Positions 24,749 through 37,554 of a stretch of DNA of 64,000 nt are shown piece by piece. Position 1 is the stretch's first letter. Every line of letters begins with the position of its first letter. The stretch is from contig CAJNOP010000019.1 in NCBI GenBank assembly GCA_905250075.1, forward strand, positions 1,558,408 to 1,622,407, given 5' to 3'. The notes under the pieces were generated by a model. That model was not told the DNA's origin, searched no databases, and worked only from the letters and a program-made list of their open reading frames with translations. The DNA comes from Rotaria sp. Silwood1. Its lineage: Eukaryota; Rotifera; Eurotatoria; Philodinida; Philodinidae. A program made the translations under genes and the position numbers.

Positions 24749-27700
24749 ATGACTTCAACTACTGTCGCTCAACATACAACACAACCATTAAATTTTGGTC
24801 CAGAATGGTTGGATATAGATATATTTATTTTTCATATTCATTATGTTTTTATTTTTATTTTTTATTTAATTATAAATAGGCTTCGAGCTTTATCAACACC
24901 CGAATCAACAACAGCTATTCCAACATCAAGTGGTAGTGGTAGTGGAACTATTTTCAAATTTTCAGCAACAAAATATCGCTATTCAAAAGATGAAATATTA
25001 GCATTACGTTCGAATGTAACTGAACGTTTATCAGAAGATGTACGAAATGAAATAATGGAAAATTTAAAAGATGTTGAAAGTGTTTTTCGTCTAAATATAA
25101 TCGAACCATTAACATTAACTACACCAACAGCTGAAGAAACAGTAAATAACGATATAGCTTTTTTTTGTTTTTTTTTTTTATTAAAATTAATGTTAATTAG
25201 GCTAAAATGAATTCGTTATCAAGTTATATTTCTGGTCGAACACCAGGTGGTGGTGGTGGTCGCGGTGGAAATAATTCACAACCATCACAACAACAGCAAC
25301 ATGATACACGAACTAATCGTGGTGGAGGTTTACTATCAAATGGACGTGGTAGTGGATCGAGAGGCAGAGGTAAAATCAAAGAATATTTCATATTTTGATT
25401 TAAAGACACAAAAAAGAAATTAATTCTTTTGTTATAGGTGGACGTGATCATACATTTGGATCAACTCGGGGAAATAATAATTCTGAAGATAGTGGTGAAA
25501 CTGTAGGAGGTAGTGGTGGTGATGATACATCAGGACCATCCTCATCAACATCATGGTCACGTGGTGGTTATCATTCACGTGGCGGTGGAGCGTTTGGCAA
25601 TCGTGTACGGTCTTATGATGATCGGTAAGGTTAAGAAATCTTCTAGTAGAAGAATTTCAAATGGATTAAAATTCGAATTCAATTGATTTTTAGTATTTAA
25701 GTGCTCGTGTAGTCCTCTGTTAAATGAGAACTCTTTGTTGTTTTGTTAGCACTCTTATCCAACCCAACTCGCACTATGATTAACCTTTCTAGGCAAAAAT
25801 CTTCTAATGATAATTTCTAAAGGTACTGAGAGCATCGGTCATTGATCTCTAACACGACTAGTTTTCAATTACTTTAGGTCGAAGAAGAAAAGGTTTTGAT
25901 ACATACAAGAAAATTTGTTTTGCATTTTTCTCATAATCAATTTCTGAAAAAAAGTTTAAGTTTTTTTTTATACGTTACATCCAATCGAGCTCAGATTGGG
26001 ATGCATGTTTGTTTATATTTTACTCTAGTTGCCAACAAATATGAAGCCTAGAATTTTGTGACGAACATATTTCGTTGAAGAACTCATTTGAGAATTTTAT
26101 ATTTAGTGAACAACCTCCATCATTTCGTCGTGGTGGTGGTACACGTCAAACATCTGAAGCGTGGCGTCGATCACGAGGAGATGAGGATGAAAATCACGAT
26201 CAAAGTGAAGATTTATCACCATCTACAAATGCTTCTACCTCTTGGGCATCTCGAGGTGGACAAACAAGACGAGGCGGCGGTGGTGGTGGTGGATCAATGG
26301 AACATCGTACAAAATCCAATGATAAATGGAGTCATACAGATGATCGACCTGGTACAAAAATAATTAATACTCTTAGAGATTTAAAAACTTAACATGCTTT
26401 TTCTATTTTTGCAAAAAAAAAGGTCCGTCAAATAGCTATGAGTCAAATCAAACGCGTGGATGGCGATCAAATACGGCGATGTCTGATCGTGATCTTAATT
26501 CACGTCGTCCACAAACAAAACGAGAACGTAAGATTATTCTATTAATAAATAGTCATTCTAAAAAATAATCCTTTTTTTTTAATATTTATTTAGGAATGCC
26601 TGAATGGATGAATGATAATAATGATAATGATAATCAATTGAATAGTGCACCATTCGAATCAGATGAACCATTTACTAGTACATCATCAAAACGACAAACT
26701 AATGATGATAATAATGAACAACAACAAAAACCTCAATCTACAACTAATGATACATCATCATCAAATGTACATGTTGTAAGTTATTGAGAATTTTTTTTTT
26801 TTTAATTTAACATTTTCTTTTTCTTTTAAAGCAATCATCAAAACAACCAGATGAGAATAAACGTGAAAAATCACCATCACCACAAATAGATACAACTGCT
26901 GTTAATATTCCAACACCATCAGAAATTCTTGGTAGATTATTTTATTTTTTTTCTCTTCAACAATCTTCTATCCAAATATCTTTCCTTTAAATATACTAGA
27001 ACCTAAATCAATACCTCCTGTACAACATACTCCTTCAACATGGGATGATGAATATGAACCGAGTGATGTAGCAACAACTGTAGTTGAATCAACACTTGCT
27101 GATGTATAGAATTTCTTTTTTCTTTTCATTTGTAAAATCTTTTGATTTTTTTCTTTTAGGATCATGATTATTCTCCACCAATATCTATTCATACAACTCC
27201 TCATCCTATTACAATAGAACCAACTCCACCAGCTGTTGTACCAATTATTCCACAACAACGTGTACAACCACCTGTAATTATTGATGATAAACAATGGTTT
27301 TATAAAGATCCACAAAATACAGTACAAGGCCCATTTTCATCAGCTGATATGGAACGATGGTTTGCAGCTGGATATTTTACGATACTTTTACCTGTTAAAC
27401 GTTTGGGCGAAACACAATTTTCAACTATACAACAATTAACAAAAGAATTAGGTCGTTTACCATTTCGTACTGATGCTCCAACACTTCCACTACCTGTACA
27501 ACAACAACAACAACAACAACAGCCAATTGTATCAGAAGCACAAAAATTTAATTCTATGTTGTATGCAACACCATCAACAGCAAATAATGCTTATATTGAT
27601 GAGTATTTAATGCAACAACAACAGTCAAGACAAAATCTTCAACATTCATTATTTAATAGGTATAGTTACAAAAAACTCACACTTGACGCATAGAGAAAAA

Positions 27701-30700
27701 AAAGAACGAGTCTGATAAAGAGTTTTGGCGCTCTATTTCTTGAGCTAGAAAATGCCTAAAAGGGTTCGTCCCTATTCGACTTTGATGTTGAGTTATGATC
27801 ATTTTACTGGGTTTTTGACCCATTCTAGGTACTTCTGGAAAAGATCAAGTAACTCAGCTAAAAAGAATGTTCTTTTATTAAATTATTAAATTTTCAAGTG
27901 TACTTGTTTCCTATAACAAGAACTGATGAAGACGAACCGTTTTAGACTTTTGCTATTCTCGCTGAGGCCTTCCTTTGCATCCAATATAAACTCAAACAGT
28001 AGATGTCAATTGGCGTAGTTCTCTCGTTAGCATTATGGCATAGAGATCGATAGCTCAAATCAAAAGTAATCTTTTCTCTTTACTTTTAAATCAATCTTCT
28101 ATTGATGGCTGCGAACAAGTAACAAACAATTAAATTTTCTTCTTATACGAATTCATTTTGAATTAGTTCAGTTTGAGACACAATAGAATTTGATATTGAA
28201 ATCTAATGCATATTACATGCCTTTTCTCTTATACATTACATCTAAAGATGTAAAATGTTGATACCAATACAAAATAGTGAGCCATCAACTAACCACTCAA
28301 CCAGCGATGATCAGTAAACTGCACATCTCTTTTATTTACAAAAAAGACAATCCTAATTTCACGATATTCTTCATAGACAAACATCAATGCCTTTATCAAC
28401 AGCTGATAGAAAACCAGTTACATCTCCAACAATGATAAATTCTCAATTACAAGCATATTTTGCTTCTCAACAACAACAACAACAACAATCACAATCATCA
28501 TCATCTCTTTTTTCATCAAATTTAGTTAATGAACCTGCATTAGTCTATCAACAACAACCACAATTACAACGAAGTATATCAGCAACAAATCAACAACAAC
28601 AACAACAACAACCATTATTCGATGAACTACATCATCATTCATTTCGTCAAATATCATCACAACCAAATACATTATCATCATCAACAACATCATTTTTTGG
28701 TACAAATGCACCAATTTCACAATCTCAAAAACCAGATGATATAATGACGCGTCTTGCACAAGCAATGCAAAATCACGGACAACAACAACAAGAAAAAGTT
28801 GAAGAACAACGTCGTGTTGAACAACAACGACGTGAAGTTGAATTAGAACGTTTAAAATTGGCACAACAAGCAGAACAATTACGTTTACAACGTGAAGAAG
28901 AAGAACGTCGTCAATTAGAACAGAAACAAAAATTTGAAGAAGAACGCCGTCAATTAGAACAAAAACAAAGATTTGAAGATGAATTACGTAAAAAAAATGA
29001 AACAACTGTTAATAAACAAATTATATTTGATCAAATGAAAGAAATGGCTAAAACAATGGATCAGAAAAAACAACAACAACAACAACAGCAACAGCCAATT
29101 AAATCACAAACAAAAGTTGAAATTGATCCATTTTTAGCTTTTCAACAATCGCTTCAATTTCAAAAAGAGCAACAAGCTAAAATTGAAGCACAAAAGTAAT
29201 GAATAATTTTGATTATTATACATAAACTTTTAAAATTTCTTGTTTTTTTTTTAGAGCAGAAAATGTTCGACGTTATCAACAACAAAATCGAGAACAATCT
29301 CAACCACAACCACAACCACAACAACCAACATTCAAATTACCAGAAACAGCAAATTGGGCACGACATCCATCACATAATAATGATCAAATGCAAACATTAA
29401 ATTTTGTTGAAATCCAAAAACAAGAACAAGAACAAGAACGACGTGCTCGAGAAGCAGCTATTGCTGCTCAACATCTTGTATGTTTAGATATTCTAAAAAT
29501 TCAAGAGAACATTTTGACATTTGAAAAATAATACTTAAAAATCTCTAAAGGAAATGTTATTTAAAGGACTCTCAAAAAGTTATTCATTAACTTTTTTTTC
29601 TAATTATTATGTTTTTGTTCAGCGGATATTATGTGTCTAATTTCTATTTTTTTTTATTTATCTGTCACAAAAAAGAAATCAACAATCATTTAATTAGATT
29701 AATTATTTTTATTAAATTAGGCTAAAAGTGAAAATTCAAATATTCCTAATTCACCATCATCATCAAATAAACCTGGTTCATGGGCTCGAACATTATTTGC
29801 TGGTAATAATAATCGAAATAATACTACTTCATCAGATCATGAAACTAATGAGAATACATTACCTGATTCACCAACAACATCATATAATCAACAAGCAACA
29901 AATGCGGTACTTTCTCTTTTAAATATTCATGTATGTTGTGTTGTAATATTATTGCATGATTTTATTTGATGTTCAATAAGTCTTTCAAAAAAAAAACATA
30001 CAAAACTTGAAAAATATGTTTTCTGTTTATGTAGCCTAAATCTCGATCAACTGCAAATCAACAATCAACACCATGGAATGCAACAAACAATGCATCAAAT
30101 ACATCATCACTTCAAGATATTCAACGACAACAACAACAATCTCAAGTAAAATAAAAAGATTTTTATTTTCTTTATTTGTAAAAAAAAAAAAAATGATCTA
30201 AAAGGAGTGTTAGAGTACAGGGCTAACAATTTAGACTAATTCATAGCCGTGAAAGACGCTAGTTAAAGACTATCATAATACGAAGCTGCGGATGTACGTT
30301 TTTGTGGACTCTGACCTTAGAAAAGCTAAACTTCTGCAAGTGGATCTGATCGAGTGTAGACTCGAGTTTTTTACATCAACATCTGACACTTTGTAAATCT
30401 AAACAAGTAAAGCATCAAGATTATAGTTATTTATTAATGACTCTCAAACAAAAACTTAGCGTACACTTATTTCTTATTGTTCATGTTCCCATCACTCTAT
30501 GCTTAATGGGTTAAAAGCTGTCGCTTAGTTGAAGAAAGCATTATATTAACAAGAAGAAAAGAAATTGAACAGTTAATTGATCAAAAAAAAAAAAAGAATC
30601 GTCAAACCAATAGTAACACTAAAATCTTCAGTTATATGGAATAGTTTTAGTTGTATGATGCAAGTGAGATCCAACAAGTAAGAAGTTGTGAGTCCAAGTT

Positions 30701-31965
30701 TTTGGAAGCCCGAAACTCGGATCTGGAAGAATCCACAACATTTGACCTTATCCGCCGTATGTTAATGACGCCTTTTTATTATATATGAACTATTTTCTTA
30801 TCACATTTTTGAAGGATAAGATAAAGCAATGGTGAAGAAATATATCTCAAAATAGAACGAATAAAACAATTCTCTTGTAATAATCAAGGGCAGCTGCGTC
30901 GTGTTTCATATTTTAATCTCACACGAATCGAGCTACCAGCTGTTTTATTTGAACTAATTTGATTTTAGAATGAAACAAAACAACAAATTCAACAACAACA
31001 ACAACAACAACAACAAACACATTCAAGTTCTTCTGGTCAATCAACACCAGCATGGGGTGGTATTTTTCAACAGTCTACACCATCATCATCATCAATATTT
31101 TGGGGAGATAATCAACCTAGTTCATTACCAACTACTAAGCCTGCTGCAACTAGTAATACTAAACCATCGTATGTACAAAATTTAGTTTTAAATCTATTGA
31201 AAACAAAAAGAAATTCGATTTGAATTTCCTTTTTTTCTCAACTATTGAAATTTTCTTTTTTTAATAGAACACCATGGACTGAATTAAAATCTGCCACAGT
31301 ACCATCGTCAACAACAAAAACAAATCCAGCAAACGTTGAATTATCCAAAAGTGAACGTGAAGCAAAATGTTTATTTACAACAATGCGTACACAAGATGCA
31401 TTATCAAAATGGACACAAACACAATTTAACGATAATTTACAAGCTATTGATGGTAAAAAATAAAAACATAGTTTCGAGTTTTTTTTTCCTCAAATATCTT
31501 TTAATTTTATTTCTCTCTCATTTGTTCAAGTTCCAACACTTGTTCAATTATTGAAAGATATCGATAGCCCGGAAGAAATTGTCGAATATGTTCAACCATA
31601 TATAGGTTCTGTTATAAAAACTAAAGAATTTGCTAATGATTTTATTGCAAAACGTAAACAATTAGCAAATGCTGAAGTATATCATTTATGATAAAAATAA
31701 TTGAATAATTTTTTTTGGTTTATATTTTTTTTCTATTTAGCCGGAATTAGATAATGAACGTTTACATGAATTAGCTATGGCACCAACATCATCGAATACA
31801 AATTCTGGTAATGGTGGTGATGAAGGTTTTCAATTAGCATCAAGTAATGGACAAAAGAAAAAAGCTAAAAAGATGAAAGGACAAAAAATCGATGTTAAAC
31901 AACTTGGTTTTATGGTTAATAATCGACCAGAACAACGGGATGATATTGATAAAGTACCCATGTAA
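24749..31965 (+). CDS. GIGYF: GIGYF (GRB10-interacting GYF) protein, 18 exons
   Basis: Exons: 24749-24807, 24880-25141, 25201-25369, 25438-25624, 26107-26351, 26423-26527, 26594-26775, 26832-26931, 27000-27103, 27160-27659, 28377-29195, 29255-29477, 29721-29906, 30035-30145, 30969-31168, 31268-31452, 31531-31676, 31741-31965; 1335 residues. The N terminus has LNFGPEWLRALS and a 4EHP-binding motif, YRYSKDEILAL (52-62). Gly/Arg-rich segments follow, then a GYF domain (about 515-575) with WFYKDP, GPFSSADMERWFAAGYF and VKRLGE, which binds proline-rich ligands. A long Gln-rich and Arg/Glu coiled region comes next. The C terminus has the conserved PTLVQLLKDIDSPEEIVEY block and a Lys-rich tail with LGFMVNNRPE. 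GIGYF with 4EHP represses translation of specific or stalled mRNAs. Introns at 25625-26106, 27660-28376 and 30146-30968 are enlarged. Confidence 0.9.
27740..27965. repeat. Short fold-back repeat inside a GIGYF intron
   Basis: CCTAAAAGGGTTCGTC near 27755 faces an inverted near-copy (GACGAACCGTTTTAGAC near 27930). The arms are short and imperfect. It sits in the 717-bp intron after the GYF-domain exon. Confidence 0.45.
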
Positions 31966-32797
31966 AAACATTCGAAGAAAAGCCAAAACAAGAAAAAAAA
32001 ACCCAAATATCTCTCATGTGCGCCATGTGTATATATTCTATATCTTCTTTCTTGTCCCCTTCCTAACGTAAAGGTTTTTCTTTTTTTTTTTATTATTATT
32101 ATTCATCATCATCATTCATAATGCGCGCGCATCGATCTCTCTCTATCAGCTTTTAAAAAGTGTAAGTGTGTGTATGCAGTTTTTTCCTTTTCTTTTCTTG
32201 TTGTTGTCTGATTTCGATAGCGCGTCGCGCTTAATTAACATTTATTATCATCTGTACACACATACACACACACATTTTCTTTCGTTCATTTTTTCTTCTT
32301 CTTGTTGTCTGATGTTGTTGGTTTTCTTCTACTATTCTCTACTTCTATTATTATTATTAAAAGAAAAAAAAACCCGGACAGACAGAGAAATCAAATGAAA
32401 ATGATAAAATGATACTTTTTTTTTTAATGATAAATAAGACAACCAATGATTAAGACGAATTTTGTTGATTCATGAATTTTTACTTTTACAGTAGTCATCA
32501 AAAGTCTTGCTGCTACTAGGTTAAGAGTAACTAAACGTAAATCTTTTGATCTAAGATTTTGGCCGCTAATATAGAGCACGGTGAATTCTAATTGCAAGTA
32601 GCACTCATCAACTTCAGATTAAGACTTACGATTAGGGTAAGTCGAGCTCTGTTTGTAGTAAAAATATTAGGTGATATGATTCAAAGAATAGAGACGCCTA
32701 AAACGACCAATTGACCCTTCTCATGGCTTTAGAAAGAGCTATATATTTTGATGCAGAATGAGACGCAGTTGTGGAAGCATTTTCTTCACCTGGCTAT
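31966..32797. other. Intergenic / probable GIGYF 3' UTR
   Basis: Pyrimidine-rich sequence with CA, TC and ATT repeats follows the GIGYF stop for about 450 bp, then ordinary AT-rich sequence. No gene was recognised. Confidence 0.5.
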
Positions 32798-33240
32798 AAG
32801 TAGTCTCATTCGAAAGAACAGAATATTCTACATAAATTCTCATAAAAGCTACCCAGAAATAATAAACATAAGCTCAACTTATGGTGAAGAGCGAGTATTG
32901 GCATGAGGATCAGTGAAGAAAATATCACTAACACTTATACTTACACCCATCCGATCACATTTTAGGCAGTATTTGCTATCGAAAATTGTTGGTCAATAAA
33001 CTATCAACAAGAAAACTATACCAACAAGTAACTCGTCAAAGCCACATGCACCTCTTAAGAGAAGGGTGCTTCGTAAATCTATTCTGAAAGCGATTGAGAA
33101 GACTGAGCCTGCATAACATAGCTAAAATATCGATACAAAAACTCTTCGCTCATCATAAGTGCAGCTTATGTTTACTGTTTTCGAATACTTTGTATAAGGA
33201 TTTGTGCAGAATATTCTGCTCTTTCAAATAAGACCATTTA
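32798..33240. repeat. Fold-back (long hairpin) repeat
   Basis: Imperfect arms of about 105 bp face each other: GAACAGAATATTCTACATAA (about 32816) against its near reverse complement ending near 33225, and AACATAAGCTCAACTTATG (about 32867) against CATAAGTGCAGCTTATGTT (about 33155). The spacer is about 220 bp. No coding capacity. Confidence 0.7.
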
Positions 33241-34412
33241 GAGTCACGCAAACACAATGTTTGGACAAACTTACCATCAATATACAACTGCTTGGATGCA
33301 GTAAAATTATGGTATGGAAATCTATGTTGGAAGTCATCATTCGCTTCTCAAACAGATAGAGAAGATTTACTGGTTATTAATTGATGAAAACAACATAATA
33401 TTGATACTCTTTAATTTTTGGACACGAATAAATAATTATCATTTGATGATGAATGAGTGTGAGTGGAATCAATTTTGGTTGAGTATCATGATGACTGGAA
33501 GATAATTTTTTAGATTTGTTGTAAACTTGAAAAAGATTACGACTAATTCATCTTCAACTTCCTTTTTACTTTTCACAAAACTTTTCAATATCATCTTTCA
33601 GTTGCTCTAACAGATGAACGCTGAAAACAAATATAGAAGCGAAATTTTTATTTATTTATCTAACTGTAGAAGTGAATAGGTTTGATTGAAATTCTAATAT
33701 TATCAAATCGACTGAAGAATGATGATATATAATAGAATTATAGGGTCTTGTTTGGGTTATCAGTTTATCTAGTCGATAATTTTATATACTTTTATGCATA
33801 TCTCAAAACCTAGATAAGCTAAAAACATCTGATTTTTGTCAGATTACATCCTATAGTTTCTAATATGCTAGAAATAAAGATTTTAGATCAATCTATTGAT
33901 CTATTTAGGTCTTTTTGGCGATAGAATTACAACATGTTGTTTTTCATTCTTTCGAAAGTATCTAACTAGTTATTGTGTAAACTGCAATATTTACCTGGTT
34001 TTATTGTTCAAAGTATCATTAACAAGAGCAATACAAATTACGTCAGAGATGCTACTTGAATTGAAGTTTCATGCTGAAAAATATCGTCTTATTCACGCAT
34101 TGAAGAAGGTAAAAGTTATTTTAACAGTGTGATTTATAGAGAATCTTTTTCCGAAGGAAATTAATATATTCGAAATCAAAACAAATATTTTCATCAATAT
34201 TATATATCCTTTTTTACACGATAAATACCAGAAGTAAAAATTTTACCATAGTCCTATGTAGTCGATAGAAGATGAAATTTAGAACAATGTGCTATGTTAA
34301 GTTCCGTTTCATAAATTATTGTTTAGTGAGATATATATCTATGCTGTTGCTGAAACTGCAAACAGCTTTTGTTTTTTACTCTTGCTATTTATATAGTAAC
34401 AAAGGTAAAGAT
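33241..34412. other. Intergenic, no convincing gene
   Basis: AT-rich sequence with short frames such as 33314-33505 and 33896-34132 (+), which show no domain or splice support. Confidence 0.45.
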
Positions 34413-34636
34413 CTTACTAGGGAACATTTCCAGGTTCACATTCGCTTTTGAGTCGAGACTATACGCATATTTGAGACCTTCGTGAGTTATCACTGTGATA
34501 CAAACGTTCGATGTCCTCAGAAACAGGCCATGGACACCAACTTTGTTTTATTACAGTGATAACTCGTGAAGGTCTACAAGATGCGCATAGTTTCAACTCA
34601 AAAGAGAATGTGTACCTTGAAACGTGCCCTCGTAAG
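34413..34636. repeat. Fold-back repeat with CTTACNAGGG ends
   Basis: The left arm starts CTTACTAGGGAACATTTCC and the right arm ends GAAACGTGCCCTCGTAAG, its near reverse complement. Internally GAGACCTTCGTGAGTTATCAC (about 34472) faces GTGATAACTCGTGAAGGTCT (about 34556). The short arms of about 95 bp form most of the element. Its ends resemble the CGAGGG ends of the repeats at 19383-20250 and 55738-56428. Confidence 0.7.
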
Positions 34637-35541
34637 TTACCCGCATTGTGAAGGAGAAACATAGTGTATAGCCATATTTTCACTATCTCGGATTTTTTCG
34701 TATGGACGCGTTATTCCATAGATGTGATGTATATGAGATGATATTTCTTCATCCGAAGGCTGAGCTCATTATATCATTTATTGAATGTTTGGGAGCCTTG
34801 TTTAGGATCAGCAAGAAACGATTTGTATATCATCATACGTGATTAGAAAAATTACTGCTGATATTTTCAAAGAGGCATTGAACTGTCATGGAGCTAGGTA
34901 AGTTGAAATTTTCAGCTTGATTCAATTAGATTTCATGAGACAATGGTTTTTTTCTCTCAACAAGCTCTCAAACTACCTTTTCTAGTCAAATTTTCTAATC
35001 TCTTCCAGGTACTTCTCTACCAACTAACGAAAATCGCATATCATTAATTACTTCTATTCTTGACATATTTACTATCGAACAAAGTATCTTTTAGTCTGAC
35101 GTCGACATTAGTTTATTAAAATCTGAATGAATTAATTAAATAAATCTGCCATTGAAAATTTGTTTTAAATAATAACATAAACGATAAAAATAGATTACAT
35201 ACAATTTTGTCGAGCAGAAAATCATTACATTCAATTGTATGAAATATCTCGTTGTGATAGAAGACTCTAGTTATTTTGTTTTGTTCAAATGTATAAGTTT
35301 TCATGAAAGGTGTCTAATCATATCCTATTCTAAAATGGTGTGTCTTTTCTTGTAAGGAAGAGCTTAGACAAATCAATTAAAAATTACGAGAAAGAAATTT
35401 TTTGTTACTTAATTTAGTTTTATATCAATAATCAAAACAAACTATTTATTAAATAAATATCTTTTCAATATAAAATTTCTATTATTACAAAAAGAACAAA
35501 CAGCCTATATCACTTTTTTTTTTATTTTTAAAAAAGTATTT
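34637..35541. other. Intergenic, no convincing gene
   Basis: AT-rich sequence between the fold-back repeat and the 3' end of the RING gene. No supported exon. Confidence 0.45.
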
Positions 35542-37530
35542 TTATTTATGATTTGTTTTAAACTAAAAAAAAGAAAAAAAAATGTTTTTCATATTATATA
35601 AAGAAAACAAAATAAACTAACTCGTTCAACAACTTGTTGGCAAAATAATTGTTGTTGTGATGTCAATCGAATTTTTGCTTGACTAAGTCCATTAAGTAAT
35701 TTATATAAAAGTTCTGATGCCTGTTTCGTTTCTCTAGTAAAAAAAAAAAATAATAATAAAGGATCCTGCCGAACTCGATGACCTATCTTGAACTAGAATA
35801 CTATATTGGTGATTCTGTAGACCACTCTACGGAGAATCAAAACAGTATATAACAAATTAAGTTTTTCCTCAAATCTTGATGTGTTGAGGATCCATATATA
35901 TATATGGTATTCATAGACATTAAAGTCCCTAATATTTTCAAAGATAAAATTATTCAAATTTTGTTTTAATCGCAACTTGATACAATTATAAGCGGTTTTT
36001 AGTTTTCTCTAATCAATAATCTTCATCGTTGCCTTCTTCATACTTAAAAATGGTTCTTTTTCTTAAAACTTGATCATTGCTCTGATCATATGATGTTTCA
36101 GTCTGTTCAAGTTATGTTATAAAACAAGTGAGTATTTATATGAAACTTTCTCAAAAATTACACACTATCGTGCTTTCTATATTTCATAGATAACATCCTT
36201 TGGAACTGCAGAAACTCGATGTCTATTTGCAAGATTGTTCCCTAAAATAGTCTATTTTCCTATGCGAGAGATCGATACATCGATGATATTTTAACAATAC
36301 TCAACGGTGTTATTTAAGAATTTTCTGTAACAATAATCAACATAGACCACCTAGACTTAACAAATGGGATCGTTTTCAAGGATGAAGAGAGCAACGATGA
36401 GAACTATTGATTAAAGAAAATTGAAGAGCATCTATAACTGTATCAAATCGAATTCAAAGCGAAATTTACATAAGCTTATCTTAGAACATCTTAGGAATCA
36501 TAATGTTCATGAATGCAATATGAATTTCTTAAGGAGAATAACCAGTATATGGACCCTCGATGCATCAAAATTTCAGATAAACTTGATTTCTTATACATGA
36601 TTCGATTCTCTGCAAAGTGCTCTACAAAATCACATATATGAAATCCTGATTCAAGATAGATTATTAAATCCGGTAGAATTCTTTAATTATAATTTTATCA
36701 TAGTATTCTTACTGAATCATTTTATTTCCGAATAAAGAAATTTTATCAAATGGTAATTGATGTTGAACAGAATCAGCCTATTAAAACTAATAATTTTATT
36801 TTTGTTTTCAATAAAAATAATAAATCAATATTTACTTGTCGAAGAATTGTTTTAACACAAAAATCATTTTGTTTATTAAGAAATGCATTACGCTAAATAA
36901 AAACAAAAATTCAATAAAACAAAAAAAGAATTTCTTTGTTTATCTTTAAATACTTGATCTAATGTTGCAATCATTTGTTCAGAAGTTCGATGTCGTGTTT
37001 GTTCTTCAAACCATTTTCGAGCACGACTATTCGATGAAATCATCACATCTACATCATCATTTTGTTTCTATTAATCAGACAAATATAAATCAATAATTAA
37101 AAACAAACTATTGTTAAAATTATACTTTTCTTAAATCCATACAATTTAAATTTGTTGATGAACATTGACATATTTTACATGTTGGCATCAATCCTTGAAA
37201 TGCTTTAAAATTAAAAATGAAAAAAGAAAATTTTTTGAAATAAAATTTATTTCGAAATAATTCAATTCTACTTGATTGTCCACATTGTTCACAATAAAAA
37301 TGACCACAACTAGTAACAAAACTTGCTCGATTTATATTTTGTAGAATCATTAATGGACAAAAACATATATTACAATAGAATTGATTTATTGGAGATTTCA
37401 AATTTTTTGTTTGAGATGAAGATAATTGATTATTATTAGTAGTAGTAATAGTAGTATTGTTTCCTTCGCCTTGTCGTGATAATGTTACCGACATGGAAGA
37501 CAAAACTTTAGATGAACGATCACAATTCAT
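35542..37530 (-). CDS. RNF212/ZHP-3-like RING finger protein (7 exons)
   Basis: Exons (5' to 3'): 37530-37272, 37202-37126, 37067-36954, 36892-36836, 36777-36713, 35733-35622, 35562-35542, giving 234 residues. A RING sits at about residues 53-98: Cys53-x2-Cys56, then FVTSCGH, Cys80-x2-Cys83 and Cys95-x2-Cys98. The FVTSCGHxxC block and compact final pair fit the Zip3/RNF212/ZHP-3 group, SUMO or ubiquitin E3 ligases that select meiotic crossover sites on the synaptonemal complex. A Gln/Lys-rich coiled coil (WFEEQTRHRTSEQMIATLDQ and onwards) follows, as in that group. The N-terminal extension of about 50 Ser/Thr-rich residues is unusual. The terminal exon depends on a GTTAGT donor; without it translation stops at 35589-35591. 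Another RING E3 is possible. Confidence 0.65.
36246..36316 (+). pseudogene. Reverse-transcriptase remnant in RING-gene intron
   Basis: One plus-strand frame reads NSLFSYARDRYIDDILTILN followed by GVI and a stop. The aromatic-Ile-Asp-Asp box after a basic stretch is the catalytic motif C of reverse transcriptases, and the RYIDDI context is common in Penelope-like and non-LTR elements. Downstream frames are broken. The fragment lies in the 979-bp intron 35734-36712, antisense to the host gene. Confidence 0.4.
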
Positions 37531-37554
37531 CGAGAAAATAACATAGCCATTCAA

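Noticed and set aside
28526-29005. 159-residue minus-strand frame
   Set aside because: Val/Leu/His-rich antisense shadow of the CAA/CAT-rich GIGYF exon 28377-29195.
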